DNA of 64,000 nucleotides. Source: Limnohabitans sp. (lineage in GTDB: Bacteria; Pseudomonadota; Gammaproteobacteria; Burkholderiales; Burkholderiaceae_C). Positions 16,859-25,830 of this stretch are shown piece by piece; within the stretch, counting starts at the first letter, position 1; each line of letters begins with the position of its first letter. Both the position numbers and the translations under genes were made by a program. The notes beneath the pieces were generated by a model, which saw nothing but the letters and a program-made list of their open reading frames with translations, was not told the DNA's origin and made no database searches. The DNA lies in assembly GCA_018882835.1 (NCBI GenBank), contig VERE01000008.1, positions 1 through 64,000 on the forward strand. The letters are read 5' to 3'.

Positions 16859-17085
16859 TGAACAAGACCCTGCTCCTCGAAGGCCTGACCGATGCGGTCG
16901 GCTTCGTCGTGGGCGCTTTGCTGGGCTTTGGCTTGGGTCGCTTGCTAGGACTGGAACTTTTTGCAGAGGGCTACAGCGCCGGCAGCATTGTGGCCATTGC
17001 CTTCGTCGGCCTGGGAGGCGGCATGGGTCTGCAGGCCGCGCGCCGGTTTCGCGCCAAAGAGGCGCCCGATGAGGAGGCACCATGA
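16858..17085 (+). CDS. small hydrophobic membrane protein
   Basis: A 75-residue protein with two predicted membrane segments rich in glycine (AVGFVVGALLGFGLGRLLGL and SIVAIAFVGLGGGMGLQAA) and a short charged tail (RRFRAKEAPDEEAP). Start and stop overlap the flanking moxR and GNAT genes by one and four bases, which supports translation. I do not recognise a family; the context suggests a small accessory of the MoxR-VWA system. Confidence 0.65.
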   Translation: MNKTLLLEGLTDAVGFVVGALLGFGLGRLLGLELFAEGYSAGSIVAIAFVGLGGGMGLQAARRFRAKEAPDEEAP

Positions 17086-17675
17086 ACCTGGCCCCACTGA
17101 CTTTCACAGGAAAGCATGCAGACTTGGTGCCCTTGTCCATGGCGCACCACGATGACCTGATCGATGCCGTCAGAGACGGCGAACTGTGGAACCTTTGGTA
17201 CACCTTCATCCCAACGCCCGAGCGCATGGCGGCAGAAATTGAACGCCGCTTGAAGTTGCATGAGGCTGGCAGCATGCAGCCTTTTTCCGTGGTGGACGTT
17301 CGCAGCGGCCGTGCGGTGGGCATGACCACCTACATGAACATTGATGCGCCCAACCGGCGCGTGGAAATCGGCTCCACCTGGTACCGGCGCAGCGTGCAGC
17401 GCACCCCCATCAACACCGAATGCAAACGCATGTTGTTGGCACATGCCTTTGACAGCTTGAACTGCATCGCCGTGGAATTCCGAACCCACTGGTTCAACCA
17501 TGCCAGCCGCGCCGGCATTGAGCGCCTGGGCGCCAAGCTCGATGGCGTTTTGCGAGCGCACCAAATTGCGGCCAATGGCAGCTTGCGCGACACCTGCGTT
17601 TACAGCATCACCGCTGCCGAATGGCCTGCGGTGCGTGCACACCTGGACCACCAATTGACCAAGCCGCGCGGCTGA
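17082..17675 (+). CDS. GNAT family N-acetyltransferase (RimJ/RimL type)
   Basis: A 197-residue acetyltransferase. It has the RimJ-like layout: PLSMAHHDDLIDAVRDGELWNLWYTFIP at the N-terminus, VGMTTYMNIDAPNRRVEIGSTWYRRSVQRTPINTE as the beta4/acetyl-CoA region, and FRTHWFNHASRAGIERLGAKLDGVLR at the C-terminus. It would transfer acetyl from acetyl-CoA to an amino group of a protein or small molecule; the substrate is unknown. It overlaps the preceding small gene by four bases and lies between moxR and the VWA gene. Confidence 0.87.
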   Translation: MNLAPLTFTGKHADLVPLSMAHHDDLIDAVRDGELWNLWYTFIPTPERMAAEIERRLKLHEAGSMQPFSVVDVRSGRAVGMTTYMNIDAPNRRVEIGSTWYRRSVQRTPINTECKRMLLAHAFDSLNCIAVEFRTHWFNHASRAGIERLGAKLDGVLRAHQIAANGSLRDTCVYSITAAEWPAVRAHLDHQLTKPRG

Positions 17676-17693
17676 TCACGCGGAGACACGACC

Positions 17694-18878
17694 ATGCTGA
17701 CCGACTTTTTCTACACCCTGCGCGCCGCCAAGTTGCCGGTTTCAGTGAAAGAGTACCTGACCCTGCTGGAAGCCCTGCAGGCCAATGTGGTGGGCCCCGC
17801 CAGCGAGGCCTGCAGCATGGACGACTTTTACTACCTGAGCCGTCTGGCCCTGGTCAAAGACGAGAAGCACTACGACAAGTTTGACCGCGCCTTCGCTGCC
17901 TACTTCAAGGGCGTCGAAATGCTGACCGACTTTACCCAAGACGTCCCGCTGGACTGGCTGCGAAAAGTGCTGGAAAAAGAGCTCACCCCGGAGCAAAAAG
18001 CGGCCATCCAGAAAATGGGCTGGGATGAGCTGATGGAAACCTTGCGCAAGCGCCTGGAAGAGCAGAAAGAACGCCACGAGGGCGGCAGCAAATGGATTGG
18101 CACGGGTGGCACCTCACCTTTTGGCAATGGTGGCTATAACCCGCAGGGTATCCGCATTGGCGGCAAAGGCGGCAACAAAAGCGCCGTCAAAGTCTGGGAG
18201 CAGCGCACCTACCAAGACTATGACGACAGCCAGGAACTGGGCACCCGCAACATCAAAGTGGCCTTGCGCCGCTTGCGCAAATTTGCACGCGAGGGCTCGC
18301 CCGACGAACTCGACCTGGATGACACCATCCGCAGCACCGCGGCCAATGCCGGCTACCTGGACATCAAGATGATCCCCGAGCGGCACAACAATGTGAAAGT
18401 GCTATTGCTGATGGATGTGGGCGGCACCATGGACGAGCACATCGCCCGCGTGGAAGAGCTGTTCTCTGCAGTGAAAGCCGAGTTCAAGCACCTGGAGTTT
18501 TTCTATTTCCATAACTGCGTCTACGACTTCCTGTGGAAAAACAACAAGCGCCGCTACGCTGAAAAATTTCCCACCTGGGACATCATTCGCAAGTACAACA
18601 AGGACTACAAGCTGATCTTTGTGGGCGACGCCACGATGAGCCCCTACGAAATTCTTCAGCCCGGCGGCAGCGTGGAATACAACAACGAAGAGGCCGGTGC
18701 CGAATGGCTGCAGCGGCTCACCCATGCCTATCCCAAATTTGCCTGGGTCAACCCCGAGCCAGCGGGGGTATGGCAATACCGCCAAAGCATCAGCGTGATT
18801 CAACAGCTGATGAGCCATCGCATGTTTCCGCTGACCTTGAAAGGCCTGGAGGATGCGATGCGGATGTTGTCGAAGTAA
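17694..18878 (+). CDS. VWA domain-containing CoxE-like protein
   Basis: A 394-residue protein with an N-terminal helical region and a central linker (GGTSPFGNGGYNPQGIRIGG near 145-165). A C-terminal von Willebrand A fold follows, with VLLLMDVGGTMDEHI near 235-249 as a modified MIDAS (DxGxT in place of DxSxS) and FFYFHNCVYDFLWKN. CoxE-type VWA proteins pair with MoxR ATPases to insert metals or assemble enzymes. The ATG follows GGAGA within ten bases. It is the last gene of the moxR unit. Confidence 0.88.
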   Translation: MLTDFFYTLRAAKLPVSVKEYLTLLEALQANVVGPASEACSMDDFYYLSRLALVKDEKHYDKFDRAFAAYFKGVEMLTDFTQDVPLDWLRKVLEKELTPEQKAAIQKMGWDELMETLRKRLEEQKERHEGGSKWIGTGGTSPFGNGGYNPQGIRIGGKGGNKSAVKVWEQRTYQDYDDSQELGTRNIKVALRRLRKFAREGSPDELDLDDTIRSTAANAGYLDIKMIPERHNNVKVLLLMDVGGTMDEHIARVEELFSAVKAEFKHLEFFYFHNCVYDFLWKNNKRRYAEKFPTWDIIRKYNKDYKLIFVGDATMSPYEILQPGGSVEYNNEEAGAEWLQRLTHAYPKFAWVNPEPAGVWQYRQSISVIQQLMSHRMFPLTLKGLEDAMRMLSK

Positions 18879-18900
18879 ACGACTGATCGCCCGGGATTTC

Positions 18901-18916
18901 CCCTGATGAGTCAGGG
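18901..18916. other. short hairpin in the gap after the VWA gene
   Basis: CCCTGA and TCAGGG form a perfect six-base stem with a four-base loop, 23 bases after the VWA gene stop. No T tract follows, so it is only a weak terminator candidate. The rest of the gap up to 19088 holds no gene that I can see. Confidence 0.35.
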
Positions 18917-19088
18917 AGTAACCCTCATGCGCGTTGGACAGGCTTCGCATCCGCTGGATTCTGGGCTTGCAAACCCGCTTGCCCTTGTAGACAATGCCGT
19001 GCGAGGATGAATCTCAGAAAGTCCTACCGCTATTTACATCTTTTTGAGATTATCCTGATAGGCTTTGGCGACTTAACAAGGAGCGGCC

Positions 19089-20030
19089 ATGACAGCGAGC
19101 GTTGGAGGGCTTCAGGGCGTTTGGGTGGATCTGCTCAACCCCTTGAACGAAGATTTTTCGATCAGCCACAAGAAACTCTCCACCCATGTGAAAACACTGG
19201 GTGCCAAAGGCGTGTCGGGCATTGTCATGTTTGGCCATGGTGGCGAAGGGCAGGCCTTTTCAGCATCGGAACGCCTGGAGGCCGTCAAGCAAATGATGGC
19301 GCATGGCGTGGCGGGCAAAGACATCCTGCTGCATGTTGGCTTTTCCAGCTTGATGGACAGTGTGCAACTGGTTCGCGCCGTGCAACCGCTGGGCTTGCGC
19401 GGCTGTATCGTCACCCCACCGCTGGCCGAAGGCAGCATCACCGACACTGGATTGGCAGAGTACTTTATCCAGATTGCAAAAAACACCCAAGGCACAGAGG
19501 CCCGGCTTTACCTGTCTTCGCTCGTGAAGGGTGGGCGCACCGACCTGAAGCCCAATGTCATCACGGACATCCTGCGCCAGTCACCCGGTGCATACCATGG
19601 GTTGATTGACCAGAGTCACAACGCCAGCCATACCAACGACTGGATACGCTCTTTCATGGCCATGCTGCCCGTGCTGTCCACCCAGGACTTGAACGCACAT
19701 GCCATGGCCAACCTGGGCATCCATGCCAGCATTTCCAGCTACGCCAACCTGGTTCCAGAATTGATGGTGAAACTGGTGCAATCCAGCGCCGCCCAAAAAG
19801 TGTCTGTCACAGGCAACAAAATTGGCAATGAGGATGAACGTCTTGAGCAGTTTGCCCGCTTGTTCGCAGGTTTGCCCGTGGTTCCATCGCTCAAATTCTT
19901 GATGGCCTTGCAATACCGCGACACCGATTGGATGCGGGTGCGCCCGCCGCGCTCCGAGCTTGGCCGTGATTCGCACGAGCAACTTGCCAAAGAGTTCAAG
20001 AAGTTTAATCAAACCGGTGCAGCGCATTGA
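19089..20030 (+). CDS. DapA/dihydrodipicolinate synthase family protein lacking the Schiff-base lysine
   Basis: A 313-residue TIM-barrel protein of the DHDPS/NAL family. The family layout is visible in GVWVDLLNPLNEDFSI at the start, GVSGIVMFGHGGEGQAFSASER (counterpart of the GTTGE loop) and RLYLSSL near 140, where the conserved tyrosine sits. The strand that usually carries the Schiff-base lysine reads AYHGLIDQSHNA, with isoleucine at the lysine position. An aldolase reaction by the usual mechanism is therefore doubtful. It heads a closely spaced plus-strand series ending in tricarballylate genes, which may hint at a tricarboxylate-related role (inference). Confidence 0.8.
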   Translation: MTASVGGLQGVWVDLLNPLNEDFSISHKKLSTHVKTLGAKGVSGIVMFGHGGEGQAFSASERLEAVKQMMAHGVAGKDILLHVGFSSLMDSVQLVRAVQPLGLRGCIVTPPLAEGSITDTGLAEYFIQIAKNTQGTEARLYLSSLVKGGRTDLKPNVITDILRQSPGAYHGLIDQSHNASHTNDWIRSFMAMLPVLSTQDLNAHAMANLGIHASISSYANLVPELMVKLVQSSAAQKVSVTGNKIGNEDERLEQFARLFAGLPVVPSLKFLMALQYRDTDWMRVRPPRSELGRDSHEQLAKEFKKFNQTGAAH

Positions 20031-20055
20031 GCGACACTGACCCAAAGGATGACCT

Positions 20056-20271
20056 GTGGAAAATTTGAATGCCTGGTACCTGATCGAAAAAGACCACCTG
20101 CACCATGTGTTGCCACACCATAAATTCGCGCAACTTGCGCCAGACACATTTGTGCTGCACCAGGTTTTTGACACTCACCGCGAAGCACTGCACGAAATGA
20201 GCCGACTGATTGAATTAGAGATCAAAGATGTTCACAAAGAAGTGAACAACATCACACAGCGCAAGCCCTGA
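20056..20271 (+). CDS. small conserved-looking protein of unknown function
   Basis: A 71-residue soluble protein starting at GTG, with AAAGGA seven to eight bases upstream. It is rich in histidine (DHLHHVLPHHKF) and has a mostly helical acidic C-terminal half (HEMSRLIELEIKDVHKEVNN). It fits tightly between the DapA-like gene (25 bases) and the LysR gene (27 bases). I do not recognise a family. Confidence 0.6.
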   Translation: MENLNAWYLIEKDHLHHVLPHHKFAQLAPDTFVLHQVFDTHREALHEMSRLIELEIKDVHKEVNNITQRKP

Positions 20272-20298
20272 GGCGCCTGAATCACTTTAGCCTTCCTC

Positions 20299-21234
20299 AT
20301 GAAAATTGATTTTGATGGCATACAGGCTTTTGTGACTGTGGCCGAATTGGGGGCCTTCAACAAAGCGGCTGACAAACTGAATATCACCCAAGCAGCCTTG
20401 ACGCGGCGCATCCAGAAACTGGAGAGCTACCTTGGTTTGAGGCTGATCCATCGAACCACACGTCAGATGGCGCTGACAACCCTCGGAAAAGAGCTGCTGC
20501 CCAAAGCCAGGTCCTGGGTTCATGATCTCACCACCACCCTCACGGAACTCAAAGACACCTCACGTGCCTCCAAAGGACATTTCACACTGGCTTGCGTTCC
20601 CACCATGGCGGCTTACATTCTGCCCGACCTGATTCAGCATTATGCGAAAGAATACCCGGGCAACAGAATCAAATTGATCGATGCGAGTGCCTACGAAATT
20701 CGAGAGGCCATCCTGGACCAGAAGGCAGAGATCGGCCTGAGCGTGCAAGGCCCCAAGCACCCTGACCTCGAGGAAAGCCTGCTGTTCCAGGACCCGCTGA
20801 TGTTCTATTGCCGCGACACCCATGCACTGAGCCGGCGCCAATCTGTGACGTGGTCCGACATGAACCTGAATGATTTGGTCGTGGTCAGCAGTTTCATGGC
20901 GACCCGCATTTTCATGGACTACCAACTGGCCAAGCGTGGCATTCGGCTGCAAGGCAACTACGAGGTGCAACACCATGCGACGGCCCTCAACCTGGTCACA
21001 ACAGGGGTGGGTTGCACCATTCTCCCCGCCTCTGCATGCGCAGATGGAGAGCGCAAAGGGGTGGTACGGATCCCTCTGGTGTCCCCGGTCGTCAAGCGCA
21101 AAATTGTGCTCATCCAAAAAAAGGGGGCCAGCCTGTCCCCGGCAGCGCAGGCTTTTTGCAAAATTTTGAAAAATATCAACCGGCCAGGCGAACAGAGAAA
21201 GCGCCCTATTAATTCCAAAACTGCAATAATCTAG
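20299..21234 (+). CDS. LysR family transcriptional regulator (tricarballylate locus)
   Basis: A 311-residue LysR-type regulator. The N-terminal winged helix is FVTVAELGAFNKAADKLNITQAALTRRIQKLE, followed by the linker helix and a periplasmic-binding-like effector domain (FTLACVPTMAAYILPDLIQHY; TGVGCTILPASACADGERKG). It lies immediately upstream of tcuA on the same strand, not divergent as is common. Control of the tricarballylate genes is likely by position. Confidence 0.9.
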   Translation: MKIDFDGIQAFVTVAELGAFNKAADKLNITQAALTRRIQKLESYLGLRLIHRTTRQMALTTLGKELLPKARSWVHDLTTTLTELKDTSRASKGHFTLACVPTMAAYILPDLIQHYAKEYPGNRIKLIDASAYEIREAILDQKAEIGLSVQGPKHPDLEESLLFQDPLMFYCRDTHALSRRQSVTWSDMNLNDLVVVSSFMATRIFMDYQLAKRGIRLQGNYEVQHHATALNLVTTGVGCTILPASACADGERKGVVRIPLVSPVVKRKIVLIQKKGASLSPAAQAFCKILKNINRPGEQRKRPINSKTAII

Positions 21235-21282
21235 TCTTATTTTTCATTAAAACAAAGCTCAATCTGTTTCATACTCAGCGTC

Positions 21283-22728
21283 ATGACTGCTGAAATGAAA
21301 TCTCACCCCATCGACGTGATCGTGATTGGCGGCGGCAATGCGGCCTTGTGCGCAGCCCTGATGGCTGCCGAGTCTGGCGCCAGTGTCACGCTGCTCGAGG
21401 CGGCGCCGCGCGAATGGCGGGGCGGCAATTCGATGCATACCCGCAACCTTCGTTGCATGCATGATGCACCGCAAGACGTCCTGGTTGATGCCTACCCAGA
21501 GGAAGAGTATTGGCAGGACCTGTTGAAAGTGACCGCCGGCATCACCAACGAAAAATTGGCGCGCCTGGTGATTCGAGACTCTGGCACCTGCCGCGACTGG
21601 ATGCGAAAGCACGGTGTTCATTTTCAGCCGCCCCTGTCGGGCACCTTGCATGTCGCGCGAACCAATGCCTTCTTCATGGGCGGTGGCAAGGCCTTGGTCA
21701 ACGCCTACTATCGCAGTGCAGAAAAGCTGGGGGTTTCCATCCGGTACGAAGCCCGCGTCGATCGCATCGAGGTAGAAGACGGTCGATTCATCGCTGCCCA
21801 TGTCACCACCCCCCAAGGAATTGAAAGGCTCACGGGCAAAGCTTGCGTGATGGCATGTGGCGGCTTTGAGTCCAACCGCGAATGGCTTCGCGAAGCCTGG
21901 GGGCAACGCGAAGATGGCGAATGGCCGGCTGAAAACTTTTTAATCCGAGGCACTCGCTACAACCAGGGAACCTTGCTGAAAAATTTGCTGGATGACCATC
22001 AGGCCGATCGCATTGGCGATCCGACCCAAGCCCACATGGTGGCCATTGATGCACGCTCGCCCTTGTACGATGGCGGGATCTGCACACGCCTTGACTGCGT
22101 GTCCCTGGGTGTGGTCGTCAACAAGCATGGGCATCGTTTTTACGACGAGGGCGAAGATTTCTGGCCCAAACGGTATGCCATTTGGGGCCGACTGGTGGCT
22201 TTGCAGCCCGGACAAATTGGTTACACAATCATTGACAGCAAGGCAATTGGCCGGTTCATGCCACCGGTTTTCCCTGGCATTCAAGCCAACAGTTTGCCGG
22301 AGTTGGCCCAGCGCCTGGAACTGCCAGTCGACACCTTCGTGGAGACCATCCAGCAATACAACGCTGCATGCCGCGAAGGTCAATTCGATCACACCGTGCT
22401 GGACGATTGCCACACCGAAGGCCTCAGCCCCAACAAAACGCACTGGGCGCGCCCGATCGACACGGGGCCTTTCTATGGCTACGCCCTTCGACCGGGTGTC
22501 ACTTTCACTTACCTGGGCCTTCTCACCGATGAAACCGCAGCGGTGCGATTTCAAAACAAGCCCAGCCCGAATTTGTTTGTGGCAGGCGAGATGATGGCTG
22601 GCAATGTCTTGGGAAAAGGCTACACAGCTGGCGTTGGCATGTCGATCGGGACCGCTTTTGGTCGCATTGCGGGCACGCAAGCCGCTCAAGCGGCCCTGCG
22701 CCAGGGAGTCGCCCATGCAAACGCTTGA
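21283..22728 (+). CDS. tcuA: FAD-dependent tricarballylate dehydrogenase
   Basis: A 481-residue flavoprotein of the fumarate reductase/succinate dehydrogenase family. The FAD-binding [22 protein letters not shown] is near residues 10-32, a second FAD segment [10 protein letters not shown] is near 190, and the C-terminal [23 protein letters not shown] near 435 is typical of TcuA. TcuA oxidises tricarballylate to cis-aconitate and passes electrons to TcuB. The tcuB start lies within the last codons of this gene. ATG 21295 is an alternative start. Confidence 0.9.
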   Translation: MTAEMKSHPIDVIVIGGGNAALCAALMAAESGASVTLLEAAPREWRGGNSMHTRNLRCMHDAPQDVLVDAYPEEEYWQDLLKVTAGITNEKLARLVIRDSGTCRDWMRKHGVHFQPPLSGTLHVARTNAFFMGGGKALVNAYYRSAEKLGVSIRYEARVDRIEVEDGRFIAAHVTTPQGIERLTGKACVMACGGFESNREWLREAWGQREDGEWPAENFLIRGTRYNQGTLLKNLLDDHQADRIGDPTQAHMVAIDARSPLYDGGICTRLDCVSLGVVVNKHGHRFYDEGEDFWPKRYAIWGRLVALQPGQIGYTIIDSKAIGRFMPPVFPGIQANSLPELAQRLELPVDTFVETIQQYNAACREGQFDHTVLDDCHTEGLSPNKTHWARPIDTGPFYGYALRPGVTFTYLGLLTDETAAVRFQNKPSPNLFVAGEMMAGNVLGKGYTAGVGMSIGTAFGRIAGTQAAQAALRQGVAHANA

Positions 22729-23863
22729 AGCTTTGACCCAGGAAGCCCGGGCCCTGGCCCGGGGCGAGCTCAGCCCCGCCGAAAGCGAGGTGGCCCGCCA
22801 AATGCAAATCTGCAACGCTTGCCGTTATTGCGAAGGCTTTTGCGGCACTTTCCTGGCCATGACGCGCAGATTGGAGTTTGGCAAGGCCGATGTTCACTTT
22901 CTGGCGAACCTCTGTCACAACTGCGGCGCTTGCCTGCATGCCTGCCAATACGCACCGCCCCATGAATTTGCGGTCAATGTTCCCAGGGCAATGGCGCAAG
23001 TGCGGGCTCAAACCTATGCGGACTACGCCTGGCCGGCACCCTTGGGAAAGTTATACCAGCGCAATGGCCTCACCTTGTCGATGGCGCTCGCAGCAGGGCT
23101 GGCCCTGTTCCTTTATTTGGGCGCCAATGCAGACACCCATGCCAAAAATTTCTATGCGATTTTCCCTCATGAATTGTTGGTCGGTCTGTTTGCGCCTGTG
23201 TTTGCCTTTGCCGTTCTGGCGCTGGGCATGGGCGTCCGTCGTTTCTTGAATGACGTCGGCCCGGTCACCACGGATGCACCTTGCACTGCGGCAGCGGCCC
23301 AAGAGGCCACGCACGATGCGCTGCGTCTCAAGTATTTGGATGGGGGCCATGGCGAAGGTTGCAACAATGAGGACGACGCTTTTACCCAAAGCCGCCGGCA
23401 TGCACACCACCTGACGTTCTACGGTTTCCTGTTGTGTCTGGCCGCAACCAGTGTCGCCACCGTATACCACTACGCTTTTGGCTGGCAAGCGCCTTACGAC
23501 TTGCCAAGCTTGCCGAAGTTGTTGGGGGCGGTGGGCGGCGTCATGCTGTGTGTTGGCACCCTGAGTTTGTTCCATCTCAAAATGCAGCGCCACCCGCTGC
23601 ATGGTGACCCTGCCCAAAACGCGATGGACTTTGGATTTATCGCACTGTTGTTTTTGGTGAGTGCCAGCGGCCTGGCGTTGTGGCTGCTGCGCGACCATGC
23701 GCTCATGGCCCCCAGCATGGCCATGCACCTTGGCAGTGTGATGGCGTTGTTCGCCACGCTGCCCTACAACAAATTCGCACACGGCATTTACCGTTCGGCA
23801 GCGCTTGTGCGGCATGCCGTTGAAAAGCGCCAAACCCATCGATTGGGTCTGGGCGGAGACTGA
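22715..23863 (+). CDS. tcuB: tricarballylate utilization protein B, Fe-S/heme membrane protein
   Basis: A 382-residue membrane protein that reoxidises the FAD of TcuA. Two N-terminal iron-sulfur motifs are visible: [14 protein letters not shown] near residues 30-43 and [14 protein letters not shown] near 67-80. A transmembrane part of several segments carries histidines suited to heme ligation ([50 protein letters not shown]). ATG 22715 gives the family length and overlaps tcuA by 14 bases. Confidence 0.9.
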   Translation: MQTLEALTQEARALARGELSPAESEVARQMQICNACRYCEGFCGTFLAMTRRLEFGKADVHFLANLCHNCGACLHACQYAPPHEFAVNVPRAMAQVRAQTYADYAWPAPLGKLYQRNGLTLSMALAAGLALFLYLGANADTHAKNFYAIFPHELLVGLFAPVFAFAVLALGMGVRRFLNDVGPVTTDAPCTAAAAQEATHDALRLKYLDGGHGEGCNNEDDAFTQSRRHAHHLTFYGFLLCLAATSVATVYHYAFGWQAPYDLPSLPKLLGAVGGVMLCVGTLSLFHLKMQRHPLHGDPAQNAMDFGFIALLFLVSASGLALWLLRDHALMAPSMAMHLGSVMALFATLPYNKFAHGIYRSAALVRHAVEKRQTHRLGLGGD

Positions 23864-23881
23864 ATGCAACAGGAGCAAATC

Positions 23882-24856
23882 ATGCAAAAACGTCATTTCC
23901 TTCGCGCCTGCGGGCTGTTGGCAGCCAGCTGCTGGTCAATCAACTCGATGGCTCAAGAATTTCCACCCAAAAAATCCATCACGATGGTGGTTGGATTTGC
24001 CGCGGGGGGAGCGGCTGACACAGGCGCACGCATCATCGCCAAAAAACTGGGCGAGAACATTGGCGCCGCCGTCGTCATTGACAACCGTGCAGGCGCTGGC
24101 GGCAACATCGCCCACCAATTCGCGGCACAAGGCCCCACAGACGGCAGCACCATCCTGTTGGGATCGGTCGGCCCCTTGACCATTGCGCAGCACATGATGC
24201 GGCTCCCTTACGACCCCGTCAAAGACCTTGCGCCGATCACGATGGGCATGAACTTTCCCAACGTGCTGGTGGTGGGCGCACACACGGGTATCAAGACCTT
24301 TGCCGAGTTCGTGGCCTATGCGAAAAAGAACCCCGGCAAATTGGATTTTGCGTCGACCGGACCTGGCTCAGCCGCTCACCTCGCTGGCGAATTGTTGAAT
24401 GACATGGCCAAAATCGACACGGTTCACGTGCCCTACAAAGGCGGAGCGCCTGCGCTACAAGACCTGCTGGGTGGTCGCGTTGCTTCCTATTACTCCACCC
24501 TGTCCACCTCATTGCCGCACATTGAATCTGGCAAGCTGATCCCCTTGGCCAGCACAGGCCTGCAACGCCTGTCCAGCCTGCCCAAAATTCCCACTATCGC
24601 AGAATCAGGCTATCCTGGCTTTTCTGCCACCAACTGGTACGCATTTGTGGCGTCTTCCAAGGTCCCCAAACCCATCCTGGATCGCTGGAACCTGGAGCTT
24701 GTGAAAGTTCTCAAATCGCCCGACGTCATGGAGTCCCTCAACAGCCATGGCCTCACGCCACAGCCCAGCAGCCGCGATGAATTGGCCCAGTACATGGCCA
24801 AAGAGACCAGCACCTGGGGGCGCATCATTCGCGATCGAAAAATCACCACGGATTGA
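23882..24856 (+). CDS. Bug/TctC family receptor of the tricarballylate locus
   Basis: A 324-residue periplasmic binding protein. The signal peptide ends about residue 25 (SINSMAQ) and is followed by FPPKKSITMVVGFAAGGAADTGARII. DNRAGAGGNIAHQFAAQG and KIDTVHVPYKGGAPALQDLLGG are the usual Bug loops. The start at 23882 is preferred because AGGAG lies seven bases upstream. Encoded right after tcuB, it probably binds tricarballylate or citrate for uptake, taking the place of the MFS carrier TcuC of enterobacteria (inference). Confidence 0.88.
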   Translation: MQKRHFLRACGLLAASCWSINSMAQEFPPKKSITMVVGFAAGGAADTGARIIAKKLGENIGAAVVIDNRAGAGGNIAHQFAAQGPTDGSTILLGSVGPLTIAQHMMRLPYDPVKDLAPITMGMNFPNVLVVGAHTGIKTFAEFVAYAKKNPGKLDFASTGPGSAAHLAGELLNDMAKIDTVHVPYKGGAPALQDLLGGRVASYYSTLSTSLPHIESGKLIPLASTGLQRLSSLPKIPTIAESGYPGFSATNWYAFVASSKVPKPILDRWNLELVKVLKSPDVMESLNSHGLTPQPSSRDELAQYMAKETSTWGRIIRDRKITTD

Positions 24857-24888
24857 CTCGCACATTGTTCTTTTTCCTGGAGACAAAT

Positions 24889-25674
24889 TTGACTACCCTG
24901 CACTCACTCGGCCGCCGTGGCCTTCTGGCCAGCCTTGTCCTTGCCTTTGCCTCGCTTGCATCGCAAGCGGCAGAGTTGCGCGTGATCACCTCGGGCGCGT
25001 TCACGGAAGCCTATAAAAAATTGGTACCGATTTTCGAGGCCGCATCGGGTCACACAGTCATCAGCTCTTATGGTGCTTCGATTGGCAACGCACCTGATTC
25101 CATCCCCAGCCGGTTTGCACGCGGCGAGAAATTTGACCTGGTCATCCTCTCTGAAGGCGGGCTCGAGGCCTTGATGAAAAATGGCAAACTGGTCGAGGGC
25201 AGCCGGGTCGATCTGGCCCGCTCGCAAATTGGTGTGGCGGTTCGCAAAGGAACGCCCAAACCGGACATCAGTACGGTTGAGGCTCTGAAACAAAGCTTGC
25301 TGAACGCCAAGTCCGTGGCCTACTCTGCGAGCGCCAGCGGCACCTATTTGTCCACCGAGCTTTTTCCCAAGCTCGGCATTGCCGAACAAATGCAGAAAAC
25401 CGCCAAAAGAATTCTCAGCGAGCGGGTGGGTGCCGTGGTGGCGCGCGGGGATGCCGAAATGGGCTTTCAGCAAGTCAGTGAGTTGATCTATTTCAAGGAA
25501 CTGGACTTTGTTGGTACGTTGCCCGAATCGGTCCAACAAACCATCTTCTTCTCATCGGCCCGGGTCGCTGGATCAGAGCAACAAGATACAGCGCAACAAC
25601 TGGTCCGCTTCTTCACCTCCCCAGCTGTTGCAGACATCGTCCGCGCCACAGGACTCGACCCTGCCTCGAAATAA
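24889..25674 (+). CDS. ModA-like extracellular solute-binding protein
   Basis: A 261-residue periplasmic binding protein. A signal peptide (RRGLLASLVLAFASLASQAA) precedes ELRVITSGAFTEAYKKLVPIFEAASGHTV, the start of a ModA-like fold. KFDLVILSEGGLEALMKNGKL and YSASASGTYLSTELFPKLG follow. The start is probably TTG 24889, with GGAG seven bases upstream. Molybdate ligands cannot be confirmed and no modBC genes lie nearby; binding of a tricarboxylate-like or other oxyanion is possible. It is the last gene of the tcu unit and is followed by a large inverted repeat. Confidence 0.78.
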   Translation: MTTLHSLGRRGLLASLVLAFASLASQAAELRVITSGAFTEAYKKLVPIFEAASGHTVISSYGASIGNAPDSIPSRFARGEKFDLVILSEGGLEALMKNGKLVEGSRVDLARSQIGVAVRKGTPKPDISTVEALKQSLLNAKSVAYSASASGTYLSTELFPKLGIAEQMQKTAKRILSERVGAVVARGDAEMGFQQVSELIYFKELDFVGTLPESVQQTIFFSSARVAGSEQQDTAQQLVRFFTSPAVADIVRATGLDPASK

Positions 25675-25686
25675 GGGGCATGGGGG

Positions 25687-25796
25687 CATGGGGTCAGGTC
25701 TTGCCTTTTGCCTTTTTTCTGTGGATAACTAAACAGGAGATCACAAGTCTCAGTTATCCACAGAAAAAAGGCAAAAGGCAAGACCTGACCCCATAC
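25687..25796. repeat. inverted pair of the dispersed repeat forming a long hairpin
   Basis: Two nearly identical copies in opposite orientation (25687-25731 and 25752-25796), separated by about 20 bases, could pair over about 43 bases. Each carries the DnaA-box sequence (25720-25728 on the minus strand, 25754-25762 on the plus strand). It lies between two convergent genes, so it can serve as a bidirectional transcription end. Confidence 0.85.
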
Positions 25797-25830
25797 CGAC
25801 CCCCTGCTTGACTCCTGCTCGGCCTAGGTA

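Noticed and set aside
25687-25796. CRISPR-like repeat at the phoX edge
   Set aside because: Only two copies in inverted orientation and one short spacer; no array and no cas genes.
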